Assembly (NCBI RefSeq): GCF_044748305.1
Contig: NZ_JBIVFT010000009.1
Coordinates: forward strand, 62,001 to 126,000
Direction: 5' to 3'
Length of the DNA: 64,000 bases
From: Arthrobacter_E sp044748305
GTDB taxonomy: Bacteria > Actinomycetota > Actinomycetes > Actinomycetales > Micrococcaceae
Part shown: positions 17,009 to 24,229 of the stretch, piece by piece
Position numbering within the stretch: the stretch's first letter is position 1
Layout of the letters: each line of letters starts with the position of its first letter
Position numbers and translations under genes: made by a program
The notes under the pieces: generated by a model
Databases searched by the model: none
Told to the model about the DNA's origin: nothing
The model's input: only the letters and a program-made list of their open reading frames with translations

Positions 17009-17763
17009 CCGCTCCTCCTGCGCAGGGTGCCGGAGGCCAGCAGCAGGAGCCCGACGGCGATGAGGCCGAGGGTGAGGAGGTCTTGCCAGAGTGTCTGGGT
17101 CGGATCCGTCGAGCGGCCGATCTCCTGCAACGCCTCCACCGAGTAACTGAGCGGGAGCACGTTCGAGATCGCTTCAAGCACCGAGTTCATCGAACTCCGG
17201 GCCACGAACAACCCGCACAGCAGGATCTGAGGAACCACCACGACAGGCATGAACTGGACGGCCTGGAATTCGGTTCTCGCGAAGGCCGAGCACAGCAGAC
17301 CGAGCGCGACCCCCAGCACGGAGTTCAGCACGCAGACCGCGGCGACGAGCAGGGGACTGCCCTTCACATCCAGCTGGAAAACCCAGTAGGCGACGGCCAA
17401 GGTGACCAGGGCCTGGACTGCGGCGAGCACGGAGAACGCCAAGGCGTAGCCGAACAGCAGAGAGGCCTTGTTCAAGGGGGTGGTGAGGAGCCTCTCGAGC
17501 GTGCCGCTGGTCCGTTCGCGCAACATGGTCACGGAGGTGATCAGGAACATGATGAGGAAAGGGAAGATGGCCAGCATGACCAGGCCCACCCTGTCGAAGG
17601 TGCGCGGCATTCCAGGCGGCAGCGTCTCGTTCTCGTAGAGGAAGTAGACGGCGGCCAGCAGCAAAGAAGGGATCACCAGGATCATGGCCACGCTCCGATG
17701 GTCATGCCGGATCTGAGTGAGCACGCGCGCCGTCGTCGCCAGAAGCAAGCGAAGAGCTCTCAT
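17005..17763 (-). CDS. ABC-2 type exporter permease
   Basis: A 252-residue integral membrane protein with about six hydrophobic segments: residues about 26-43, 60-80, 103-130, 138-162, 168-190 and 225-245. The motif MLRERTSGTLERLLTTPLNK is typical of ABC-2 permeases of the drug and antibiotic exporter type. It overlaps both neighbours by 4 bp. With the ATPase it would form a homodimeric half-transporter exporting a hydrophobic substrate. Confidence 0.9.
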   Translation of the reverse strand: MRALRLLLATTARVLTQIRHDHRSVAMILVIPSLLLAAVYFLYENETLPPGMPRTFDRVGLVMLAIFPFLIMFLITSVTMLRERTSGTLERLLTTPLNKASLLFGYALAFSVLAAVQALVTLAVAYWVFQLDVKGSPLLVAAVCVLNSVLGVALGLLCSAFARTEFQAVQFMPVVVVPQILLCGLFVARSSMNSVLEAISNVLPLSYSVEALQEIGRSTDPTQTLWQDLLTLGLIAVGLLLLASGTLRRRSG

Positions 17764-18530
17764 GATGCGGCCCTCCCGGTGTCCGGCGTCTCCTGGATGA
17801 TCGCCAGGAACGCCTGCTCCAGATCCTGGTTGTGACCGCGCAGGGCCAGTTCCTCCGGGGTCAGTTGTGCCAACAGCCGGCCCTCGCGGAGAAGGAGCAG
17901 CTCATCGCAGTGTCGAGCCTCCTCCATGACGTGGCTCGACACGAGCAGGGTGGCTCCATCCGAGGCCAGGCGGCGGAAGTGCTCCCACAATTCGGCCCGC
18001 AGAACGGGGTCGAGGCCGACCGTCGGCTCGTCCATGACGAGCAGTTCGGGTTCGCCGACCAGGGCGCAGGCCAGCGAAACCCTGTTGAATTGGCCGCCGG
18101 AGAGATCGGCCGCCAGTCTCCGTGCCACGGAACCCAGCCCGACGGCGTCGACGACGTCATCGGCCCGGGAGCGTGTCTTGCCGTGCAGGGTTGCGAAGTA
18201 CCGGACGTTGTCCCGCACGCTGAGATCGCGGTAGACGCTGGGGGACTGGGTCATGTAGCCCAGTGCCCGGCGCAGTGCCGGGGCGCCAGGCGGTGCTCCG
18301 AGAACCGTCACCTCCCCGCTGGTGTACCGCTGCAGACCCATCAGCACGCGCATGAGCGTGGTCTTTCCGCTTCCGGATGGTCCGAGGAGGCCGGTGATGC
18401 TCCCACGGGGCACGGTGAAGTCGAGGGCCCTCAGGACATGGTTGCCGCCACGGCGGACGTGCAGGCCGCGACAGGAGATGGCCGTGGTGCCGACGGCCCG
18501 TGGCTCCGTGGCGTTATCAGGGTGGCGCAT
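17760..18530 (-). CDS. ABC exporter ATPase subunit
   Basis: A 256-residue nucleotide-binding protein. The Walker A motif LGPSGSGKT is at residues 49-57, the signature is LSGGQ, and the Walker B motif is LLVMDEPTVGLDP. The H-loop lies in LVSSHVMEEA. The ATG at 18530 has AAGGAGG upstream. An alternative start 32 codons earlier would lie across the operator and is rejected. It is the first gene of the operon and drives export through the permease. Confidence 0.92.
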   Translation of the reverse strand: MRHPDNATEPRAVGTTAISCRGLHVRRGGNHVLRALDFTVPRGSITGLLGPSGSGKTTLMRVLMGLQRYTSGEVTVLGAPPGAPALRRALGYMTQSPSVYRDLSVRDNVRYFATLHGKTRSRADDVVDAVGLGSVARRLAADLSGGQFNRVSLACALVGEPELLVMDEPTVGLDPVLRAELWEHFRRLASDGATLLVSSHVMEEARHCDELLLLREGRLLAQLTPEELALRGHNQDLEQAFLAIIQETPDTGRAAS

Positions 18531-18575
18531 CGGAAGGCCTCCTTCGTGACGGTTCCACCGTGTACGGCGGAGCTC

Positions 18576-18626
18576 TAATTCATCACTTGATGAATTAACG
18601 CTAAATTCACGGACGATCCTGGTCAA
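18576..18626 (-). promoter_or_regulatory. Promoter and TetR operator of the ABC exporter operon
   Basis: Reading the minus strand, TTGACC (18626-18621) and TAGCGT (18603-18598) are 17 nt apart, a good sigma-70 type promoter. Right after the -10 comes a perfect palindrome, TAATTCATCA (18576-18585) and TGATGAATTA (18588-18597) with a 2 bp centre. A repressor bound there would cover the transcription start. Confidence 0.75.
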
Positions 18627-18631
18627 GGGTC

Positions 18632-18660
18632 TTGATGGCCTCCGCAGAGTGGGCTAGGTT
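18632..18660 (+). promoter_or_regulatory. Promoter of the 74-residue protein gene
   Basis: TTGATG (18632-18637) and TAGGTT (18655-18660) are separated by 17 bp. It lies back to back with the exporter promoter, leaving about 70 nt of leader before the gene. Confidence 0.5.
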
Positions 18661-18729
18661 CACAGCAGATGTGCGCCGGTTCGCCGGTTGGATCTCTGGC
18701 ACATCCATCTACCGCAAAGGAGTACGAGC

Positions 18730-18954
18730 ATGGCAGTCAGCGTCAACCTCGCCAAGGGCCTGGACAAGGACTTCGAAGACAAGAGCCTCAAGGAAATCCT
18801 GGACGCTCCGGTCTCCGCCCTCGCCGGAATCACGGATGCCAAGGGTGAGGTCCTCGCCAAGGAACTGGGCGTCAAGACCGTCCGCGACCTGGGCTCCAAC
18901 AAGTACTTCGCCCTGGCCGGCGTCCTCGTCGCGCTGGAGGGCAAGGAAGGCTGA
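18730..18954 (+). CDS. Small acidic conserved-looking protein, function unknown
   Basis: A 74-residue soluble protein rich in Lys, Glu, Leu and Ala, with no signal peptide or membrane segment. The pattern LKEILDAPVSALAGIT ... LAKELGVKTVRDLGSNKYF resembles a pair of short helix-hairpin-helix-like units (DAPVSALAGI and LGVKTVRDLG), a fold used for nucleic acid or protein contacts. This is only a resemblance. It has a strong AAAGGAG site 7 nt before the ATG, its own promoter and a very strong terminator, all typical of a highly expressed monocistronic gene. Confidence 0.8.
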   Translation: MAVSVNLAKGLDKDFEDKSLKEILDAPVSALAGITDAKGEVLAKELGVKTVRDLGSNKYFALAGVLVALEGKEG

Positions 18955-18975
18955 GTCCGGCACCTTCCGAAAGAA

Positions 18976-19015
18976 AAAGAAGGGGTGGTTCCCGTTCGGG
19001 AACCACCCCTTCTTT
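18976..19015 (+). terminator. Strong Rho-independent terminator
   Basis: A perfect 19 bp stem (18976-18994 and 18997-19015) with a 2 nt loop, flanked by an A tract before and ending in TTCTTT. It terminates the 74-residue protein gene. Confidence 0.9.
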
Positions 19016-19169
19016 CAACGGTGTTGTCCACCACCCGGTCCGAGCCGTGCGGGGTCCTGGGCGGAAACCGATAAACTGCACAGAGCGGCCCAGGAATCCC
19101 GGCGTCGCATCCGCGCCGGAGTCCGTCCGGCGCCGGAGTCACCCCGAATGTGCCAGAAACGGATAATCA

Positions 19170-20969
19170 GTGATCACACGCCTTTCCTCGCTCTTCCTGC
19201 GGACCCTGCGTGAGGACCCGGTGGACGCCGAAGTCGCCAGCCACAAGCTCCTCGTGCGGGCCGGCTACATCCGGCGTGCGGCCCCGGGGATCTACACCTG
19301 GCTTCCGCTGGGTCTGAGCGTGCTGCGCAAGGTGGAACAGATCATCCGTGAGGAGATGGCCGCCATCGGGTCCCAGGAGGTCCACTTCCCGGCCCTGCTG
19401 CCCAAGGAACCCTACGAGGTGACCAACCGCTGGACCGAGTACGGCGAAGGCATTTTCCGGCTGAAGGACCGCAAGGACGCCGACTATCTCCTGGCGCCCA
19501 CGCACGAGGAGATGTTCACCCTTCTGGTGAAGGACCTGTACTCCTCGTACAAGGACCTCCCGCTGTCGCTGTACCAGATCCAGAACAAGTACCGCGATGA
19601 GGCGCGCCCCCGGGCCGGGCTGCTGCGCGGCCGCGAGTTCATCATGAAGGACTCCTACTCCTTCGACGTCGACGACGCCGGTCTGGACGCCAGCTACGCC
19701 GCGCACCGCGCAGCCTACATCCGGATCTTCGAGCGGCTGGGCCTGGAAGTCGTGCCGGTCAAGGCCACGGCCGGTGCCATGGGCGGGTCCAGGAGCGAGG
19801 AGTTCCTCCACCCGACCGCGATCGGCGAGGACACCTTCGTGCGCTCCGCCGGAGGCTACGCCGCCAACGTCGAGGCCGTCACCACGGTGGCACCCGAGCC
19901 CATCGACTTCAGCGCACTGCCCGCCGCCGTCGTGCGCGACACCCCTGACACTCCCACCATCGAGACCCTGGTGGCTGCGGCGAACGAGCTGGAGCCCCGC
20001 GACGGTGAGCCGTGGAGCGGCGCGGACACGCTGAAGAACGTGATCCTGGCCGTCACGCTGCCCACCGGCGAACGTCAGCTCGTCGCCATCGGCGTCCCAG
20101 GTGACCGCGCTGTGGACCTCAAGCGCGTCGAGGCGAACATCGGCTCCTTCCTGCCGCTTGCCGGCGAGATCGGCCTGGAAGCCGCTACCGAAGAGGACCT
20201 GAAGAAGAACGCCTCTCTGGTCAAGGGCTACATCGGTCCGGGACTGAGCCTGGACGCACCGCTGCTGGGCGCCGAGGGTGCGTCCAAGATCCTGTTCCTG
20301 GTGGACCCTCGCGTGGTCTCCGGCAGCAGCTGGATCACCGGTGCCAACGAGGCCGGCAAGCACGTCTTCGGGCTTGTGGCGGGCCGTGACTTCGGCTGGG
20401 ACGGGGTCATCGAGGCGACCGAGGTGCGCGAAGGCGACCAGGCCCCCGACGGCAGCGGCCCGCTGGAACTCGCCCGCGGCATCGAGATGGGCCACATCTT
20501 CCAGCTCGGCCGCAAGTATGCGGAGGCGTTGGAGCTCAAGGTCCTGGACCAGAACGGCAAGCAGGTCGTGGTGACCATGGGCTCCTACGGCGTCGGCGTC
20601 ACGCGTGCCGTCGCCGCGCTGGCCGAATCCAATCACGACGCCCGCGGCCTGGTCTGGCCCCGGAGCGTGGCACCCGCCGATGTGCACGTGGTGGCCGTGG
20701 GCCGCGGCGAGGAGATCTTCGCGACCGCCGAACAGCTCGCGGCGGAACTCTCCGCAGCGGGCCTGGACGTCATCCTGGACGATCGCCCCAAGGTCTCCCC
20801 GGGCGTGAAGTTCGGCGACGCCGAACTGCTCGGCGTCCCCACCATCCTGGCCGTCGGCAAGGGGCTGGCAGACGGCGTGGTGGAACTCAAGGACCGCCGC
20901 AGCGGCGAGGCGCAGAATGTGCCGGTGGCCGAGGCCGCAGCGGCAGTGCGCGCCGCCGTCGCGCTCTGA
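19170..20969 (+). CDS. proS: Prolyl-tRNA synthetase
   Basis: A 599-residue class II synthetase of the bacterial type with an inserted editing domain. The N terminus ITRLSSLFLRTLREDP leads into class II motif 1. Motif 2 lies around YRDEARPRAGLLRGREF. The editing insertion spans roughly residues 225-400, and motif 3 is near GSYGVGVTRAVAAL. A C-terminal anticodon-binding domain follows. It charges tRNA-Pro and removes mischarged alanine. The GTG at 19170 gives the expected N terminus, although no ribosome binding site is evident. A GATAAT box lies only 2 nt before it. Confidence 0.95.
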   Translation: MITRLSSLFLRTLREDPVDAEVASHKLLVRAGYIRRAAPGIYTWLPLGLSVLRKVEQIIREEMAAIGSQEVHFPALLPKEPYEVTNRWTEYGEGIFRLKDRKDADYLLAPTHEEMFTLLVKDLYSSYKDLPLSLYQIQNKYRDEARPRAGLLRGREFIMKDSYSFDVDDAGLDASYAAHRAAYIRIFERLGLEVVPVKATAGAMGGSRSEEFLHPTAIGEDTFVRSAGGYAANVEAVTTVAPEPIDFSALPAAVVRDTPDTPTIETLVAAANELEPRDGEPWSGADTLKNVILAVTLPTGERQLVAIGVPGDRAVDLKRVEANIGSFLPLAGEIGLEAATEEDLKKNASLVKGYIGPGLSLDAPLLGAEGASKILFLVDPRVVSGSSWITGANEAGKHVFGLVAGRDFGWDGVIEATEVREGDQAPDGSGPLELARGIEMGHIFQLGRKYAEALELKVLDQNGKQVVVTMGSYGVGVTRAVAALAESNHDARGLVWPRSVAPADVHVVAVGRGEEIFATAEQLAAELSAAGLDVILDDRPKVSPGVKFGDAELLGVPTILAVGKGLADGVVELKDRRSGEAQNVPVAEAAAAVRAAVAL

Positions 20970-21002
20970 GCACCCCGAGGTGACGACGACGGCGGGTGCG
21001 CC

Positions 21003-21815
21003 ATGCTGAGCGGAATGGAGCTGCAGAGCGGCTTCGATCTGCTCAACGGTGGCACGCTCGCCGTCATTGTCGTCGCCGGCTTCTGTGCCGGCTGGGTCGA
21101 TGCCGTGGTCGGCGGAGGCGGGCTCATTCAGCTGCCGGCCCTGCTCCTGGTTCCCGGGATCACGCCGGTCCAGGCGCTCGCCACCAACAAGCTGGGCTCG
21201 ATCTTCGGCACGACGACGAGCTCCATCACCTTCTATCGCCGGGTGCATCCAGATCTGAGAACCGCGCTGCCCATGGCGGCTGTGGCTCTCGCCGGGAGCT
21301 TCGGCGGAGCGATCATCGCGACGCAGCTGCCGGGCAAGGCCTTCAAGCCGATCATCGTGGCCGCCTTGATCGCGGTGCTCCTGTTCACCGCACTTCGGCC
21401 GAAAGTGGGAGAGCACACCGCTCTGCGCCACCAGGGCAGACGGCACTACGTGCTGGCCTGCCTGATCGGCGGGGTGATCGGTTGCTATGACGGTCTGATC
21501 GGGCCGGGCACGGGGTCTTTCCTGGTGATCGCCCTGGTCTCATTGATGGGCTACGCGTTCACGGAAGCCAGCGCCAAGGCCAAGATCGTGAACATGGCGA
21601 CCAACGCCGGCGCCCTGCTCTTCTTTCTGCCGCACGGTTCGCTCTTGTGGGGTGTCGGGCTCCTCCTGGGCGCTGCGAACACCGCTGGAGGCTATCTGGG
21701 CGCCCGGATGGCCGTGGCGCGCGGCAACTCCTTCATCCGCTGGGTCTTCCTCGCCGTCGTCGCCGTGCTGATCGTCAAGCTCGGCATCGATGTCTGGCAG
21801 GAGAACGTCCGCTGA
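21003..21815 (+). CDS. TSUP (TauE/SafE) family transporter
   Basis: A 270-residue polytopic membrane protein with about eight hydrophobic segments. It is built as two similar halves carrying GWVDAVVGGGGLIQLPALLL near residue 32 and GVIGCYDGLIGPGTGSFLVI near residue 155, the duplicated signature of this family. Relatives export sulfite, sulfoacetate or other sulfur-containing or organic anions. There is no sulfur gene beside it, so the substrate is open. An alternative start is the ATG at 21015. It ends 9 bp from the convergent kinase gene. Confidence 0.9.
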   Translation: MLSGMELQSGFDLLNGGTLAVIVVAGFCAGWVDAVVGGGGLIQLPALLLVPGITPVQALATNKLGSIFGTTTSSITFYRRVHPDLRTALPMAAVALAGSFGGAIIATQLPGKAFKPIIVAALIAVLLFTALRPKVGEHTALRHQGRRHYVLACLIGGVIGCYDGLIGPGTGSFLVIALVSLMGYAFTEASAKAKIVNMATNAGALLFFLPHGSLLWGVGLLLGAANTAGGYLGARMAVARGNSFIRWVFLAVVAVLIVKLGIDVWQENVR

Positions 21816-21824
21816 CGGCGACGG

Positions 21825-22847
21825 TCAGTCGTCCAGCCCGGGATCGTGCAGACGCGTGGGGTCCACGGTGTCATCGAGGACCTTGCCGGCCAATGCGGAA
21901 GCCAGCCACAAAGACCGTTCGGCTTCGGCTTCGTGCCCTCGACGCGCCGCGAACCAGAGGGCGTCGTCGACGAAACTGACCACCGACCACTGTCGGGCCA
22001 GGTCGGGATCGAGGCCGCCGGCCAGGCAGAAGTCCTCCAACCTCGCCGTGAGAGCGGCCGTCGGGTTCCGTGATCCGTACTCCGCGATCCTGTTGCGCAG
22101 CACGGGTGGGAGGGAGAACTCCGCTGGTCCCAGGACGGCCTGAGGATCGATGGCGACCCACTCCCGTCCCTGCTCAGGGTGGGGGCGGGACAGGATGTTC
22201 TTGAAGTGGAGATCCTGGTGGACCACGACGTCATGATCCTCCCGGCGGCCCACGGTCCCATGGCTCTGGCAGACCTCCAATGCCGCGTGCAGGAGCCACG
22301 CCGGAAACGGGCGGCCGAGGTCCAGCCAGTCCTGCGGCAGTTCGTCGCACCAGCGCTCGGCCATGTCAGAGAGCCGCGGGATCCGTCCGCCGTCGTCCGT
22401 CCTGATCCCCGCGAGCGGCAGGGGAGCGGAACTGAGAAGCCGGACGATGGACCCCCAGGCGGCCGCGGCCTCGGGAAGCGGGACATCCCAGAGGGTTTCG
22501 TCGGGGAGCAACCGTTCCAGGAGCAGGGCGCAGCGTGAGTGGTCGTCCTCCAGCAGACGGACGGCCCCCTTCCCGGCCCACTGGCGGAGCGCAGCGCCCT
22601 CGGAAAGAGTCTCCTCGCCGGGCAGGGAGATCTTGAGCACGGCCGGGCCGGCCGGGCCGGTCACCGGCAGGACGAGACCTCCGTAGCCGTGCAGCACTGG
22701 AAAGGCCGGCGAAAGGTCGAGATTCAGATCCCATTGCTGGAGACATTCGTCCACAAGGCCGGGAAGCGAGGTGATCCACCGCGAGCCTTCGGCGCTCCGT
22801 CTCATGCGCTCTATCAGACCTGGCGGGATGGTCAGGGAGATGCTCAC
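21825..22847 (-). CDS. APH(6)/hydroxyurea-type phosphotransferase family protein
   Basis: A 340-residue kinase-fold protein of the streptomycin 6-phosphotransferase group. The catalytic loop reads VVHQDLHFKNIL, with Gln in place of the usual Gly of HGDLH. The metal-binding segment is WVAIDPQAVLGPAEFSLPP, followed by LRNRI. It is longer than most family members by about 30 residues at each end. The GTG start at 22847 is fixed by a TATCCT box 6 nt upstream. It lies 35 bp downstream of VIT1 on the same strand. Chromosomal members in soil actinobacteria often have no known substrate, so resistance should not be assumed. Confidence 0.82.
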   Translation of the reverse strand: MSISLTIPPGLIERMRRSAEGSRWITSLPGLVDECLQQWDLNLDLSPAFPVLHGYGGLVLPVTGPAGPAVLKISLPGEETLSEGAALRQWAGKGAVRLLEDDHSRCALLLERLLPDETLWDVPLPEAAAAWGSIVRLLSSAPLPLAGIRTDDGGRIPRLSDMAERWCDELPQDWLDLGRPFPAWLLHAALEVCQSHGTVGRREDHDVVVHQDLHFKNILSRPHPEQGREWVAIDPQAVLGPAEFSLPPVLRNRIAEYGSRNPTAALTARLEDFCLAGGLDPDLARQWSVVSFVDDALWFAARRGHEAEAERSLWLASALAGKVLDDTVDPTRLHDPGLDD

Positions 22848-22853
22848 CGTTCC

Positions 22854-22859
22854 AGGATA
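22854..22859 (-). promoter_or_regulatory. -10 box of the APH-like gene (leaderless start)
   Basis: On the minus strand TATCCT is followed by exactly 6 nt and the GTG start at 22847. No ribosome binding site is present. Confidence 0.55.
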
Positions 22860-22882
22860 GGCGGTGTACTGGAGACGTCTCC

Positions 22883-23641
22883 TCAGACGATGCCGCTGTG
22901 GCCCAGGAGACTGCCGATCAGGAAGGTCGCACCGAGAGCGAGAGCACCACCCAGCACCACACGTGTGGCCGCCCGGGAAGCTTTCGCTCCTCCGATCCAG
23001 GCTCCGACCGCGCCGGTCACTGCGAGGGCCACGAGCACCACAGCGAAGGTGAGAGGAAGCCTGACCGGAGCGGGGAAGAGCAGGATCGACAGCAAGGGCA
23101 GAATTGCTCCCACCGTGAATGCCAATGCGGACGCGAGGGCCGCGTGCCAGGGGCTGACGATTTCTTCTTCGTCGATGTTGTAATGGGTTCTCAGCTGTGC
23201 GGAGAGCGCATTCTTTCGTGTCAATTCCTCGGCGACAGCCTGTGCTGTCTCGGGAGAAATTCCCTGTTCGAGGTAGGCGGTCTTGAGCCGCTCGAATTCT
23301 CTCCCGGGATCGTCGGCCAACCGTTTCCGTTCCTGGGCCACCAGGGCTCGCTGGCTGTCGCTCTGACTGCTGACGGAGACGTACTCGCCCAGCGCCATCG
23401 AGATCGCGCCGCCGATGAGTCCCGCGGCGCCGGCCGCGAGGGCGGCGGCCTGAGCGGTGGAGGTGCTCTGTGCAGTGGTGGCGCCGGCGACGCCGACCAC
23501 GATCGCCGCCACGGAGACGATTCCGTCATTGGCTCCGAGCACGCCGGCGCGCAGCCAGTTGAGACGCTGAGCGAGGTTTCCTTTTTCGCTTTTCCGGGCC
23601 GGTTCTTGTGCGGGCTTTCCGGCTATTTCAACGGTCGTCAT
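22883..23641 (-). CDS. VIT1/CCC1-family iron/manganese transporter
   Basis: A 252-residue membrane protein. The first helix region LNWLRAGVLGANDGIVSVAA is the family signature, with the metal-site residues in ALGEYVSVSSQSDSQ. A cytoplasmic helical domain spans about residues 95-155, and three more membrane segments follow to the C terminus. Relatives move Fe2+ or Mn2+ out of the cytosol for detoxification. The upstream spacer carries two sequences resembling DtxR/IdeR or MntR boxes, which suits metal-responsive control. Confidence 0.9.
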   Translation of the reverse strand: MTTVEIAGKPAQEPARKSEKGNLAQRLNWLRAGVLGANDGIVSVAAIVVGVAGATTAQSTSTAQAAALAAGAAGLIGGAISMALGEYVSVSSQSDSQRALVAQERKRLADDPGREFERLKTAYLEQGISPETAQAVAEELTRKNALSAQLRTHYNIDEEEIVSPWHAALASALAFTVGAILPLLSILLFPAPVRLPLTFAVVLVALAVTGAVGAWIGGAKASRAATRVVLGGALALGATFLIGSLLGHSGIV

Positions 23642-23682
23642 GAATTCAGCAAATCACTCCCGGCAGGCACCGTCCAGCAATG

Positions 23683-23721
23683 TTTGCCTAGGCTAATTCA
23701 TCTGAGGTGAGGCTAAGAAAA
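23683..23721 (-). promoter_or_regulatory. DtxR-family metal-regulator box(es) upstream of VIT1
   Basis: TGAGGTGAGGCTAAGAAAA (23703-23721) matches the classical 19 bp iron box TTAGGTTAGGCTAACCTAA at 14 positions. A second near-palindrome, TTTGCCTAGGCTAA (23683-23696), lies nearer the gene. The regulator could be DtxR/IdeR or MntR; the sequence does not decide. Confidence 0.55.
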
Positions 23722-23850
23722 GTAAGCCTTTGCTAATACCGTGAAATGAATACCTGACGCCGTGAGCTCGTCCAAGCGCGGCGCCGTCGCCCGTGGGCTG
23801 CCCCCGGTGGCCCCGGCGCAAGGTCAGTCGAGACTCCCGGCCCAGCCGGT

Positions 23851-23921
23851 TCCGGGCTCTGCCGGCTTCGGAGGTTGCCGACCCGGCGACTTCGGGCTCT
23901 GCCGGCTTCGGAGGTCGCCGA
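23851..23921. repeat. Two direct copies of a 30 bp unit
   Basis: Copies at 23851-23881 and 23891-23921 share CGGGCTCTGCCGGCTTCGGA and the following AGGT-GCCGA with one or two differences. Their spacing is 40 bp. Confidence 0.75.
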
Positions 23922-23947
23922 TTTCGGGCCCTGCCACCTCGCTCGTA

Positions 23948-24209
23948 TTGCTCGCGGTCTCGGCCGGGCTCGCTATTTGAGTGCGAGATCGCTCATTGTG
24001 GGAGCGGTTTCGCACGAACCTAGCGAGCTCGACGAGCGGGTGGACACAAGTAGCGAACTCCTTGGGCGCCGCGATTGGGGGTGACTTCGCTGGTTTTGCT
24101 CGCGGTCTCGGCCGGGCTCGCTATTTGAGTGCGAGATCGCTCATTGTGGGAGCGGTTTCGCACGAATCTAGCGAGTTCGACGGGGCGAGGGGAGGCAAGT
24201 AGCGAGTTC
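23948..24209. repeat. Tandem pair of an approximately 113 bp unit with palindromic core (elements B and C)
   Basis: The 87 bp cores at 23948-24034 and 24096-24182 differ at only two positions. The similarity continues, with a 1 nt shift, to about 24060 and 24209. Each core contains an imperfect inverted repeat around GTGCGAGATCGCTC and GAGCGGTTTCGCAC, flanked by CTCGCTA and TAGCGAG. It is related to element A (9337-9407) and the 43.8 kb element. Confidence 0.85.
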
Positions 24210-24229
24210 GGCGGGGACCAGGAAAGCGG

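Larger units (their letters stand above)
23722..24229. other. Gene-free, repeat-rich spacer between DUF4439 gene and VIT1
   Basis: About 500 bp with no convincing reading frame on either strand. It holds a 30 bp unit repeated at a 40 bp step (23851-23881 and 23891-23921) and a roughly 113 bp unit repeated at a 148 bp step (described separately). Short half-sites (TAGCGAACTC at 24051, TAGCGAGTTC at 24200) match the arms of the dispersed palindromes. Confidence 0.7.

Noticed and set aside
19162..19167. GATAAT as a leaderless promoter of proS
   Set aside because: Only 2 nt separate it from the GTG; the start would be lost. A promoter further upstream is more likely.
19167..21446. Open frame of 759 codons antisense to proS and the TSUP gene
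   Set aside because: Shadow of well-identified genes; His/Gly/Asp-rich composition without family features.
21825..22847. Antibiotic resistance gene (streptomycin kinase)
   Set aside because: Only family membership is visible, with an altered catalytic loop and no mobile or resistance context. I list it as a kinase of unknown substrate.
23762..24229. CRISPR array in the repeat-rich spacer
   Set aside because: Only two copies of each repeat with irregular spacing and no cas genes.
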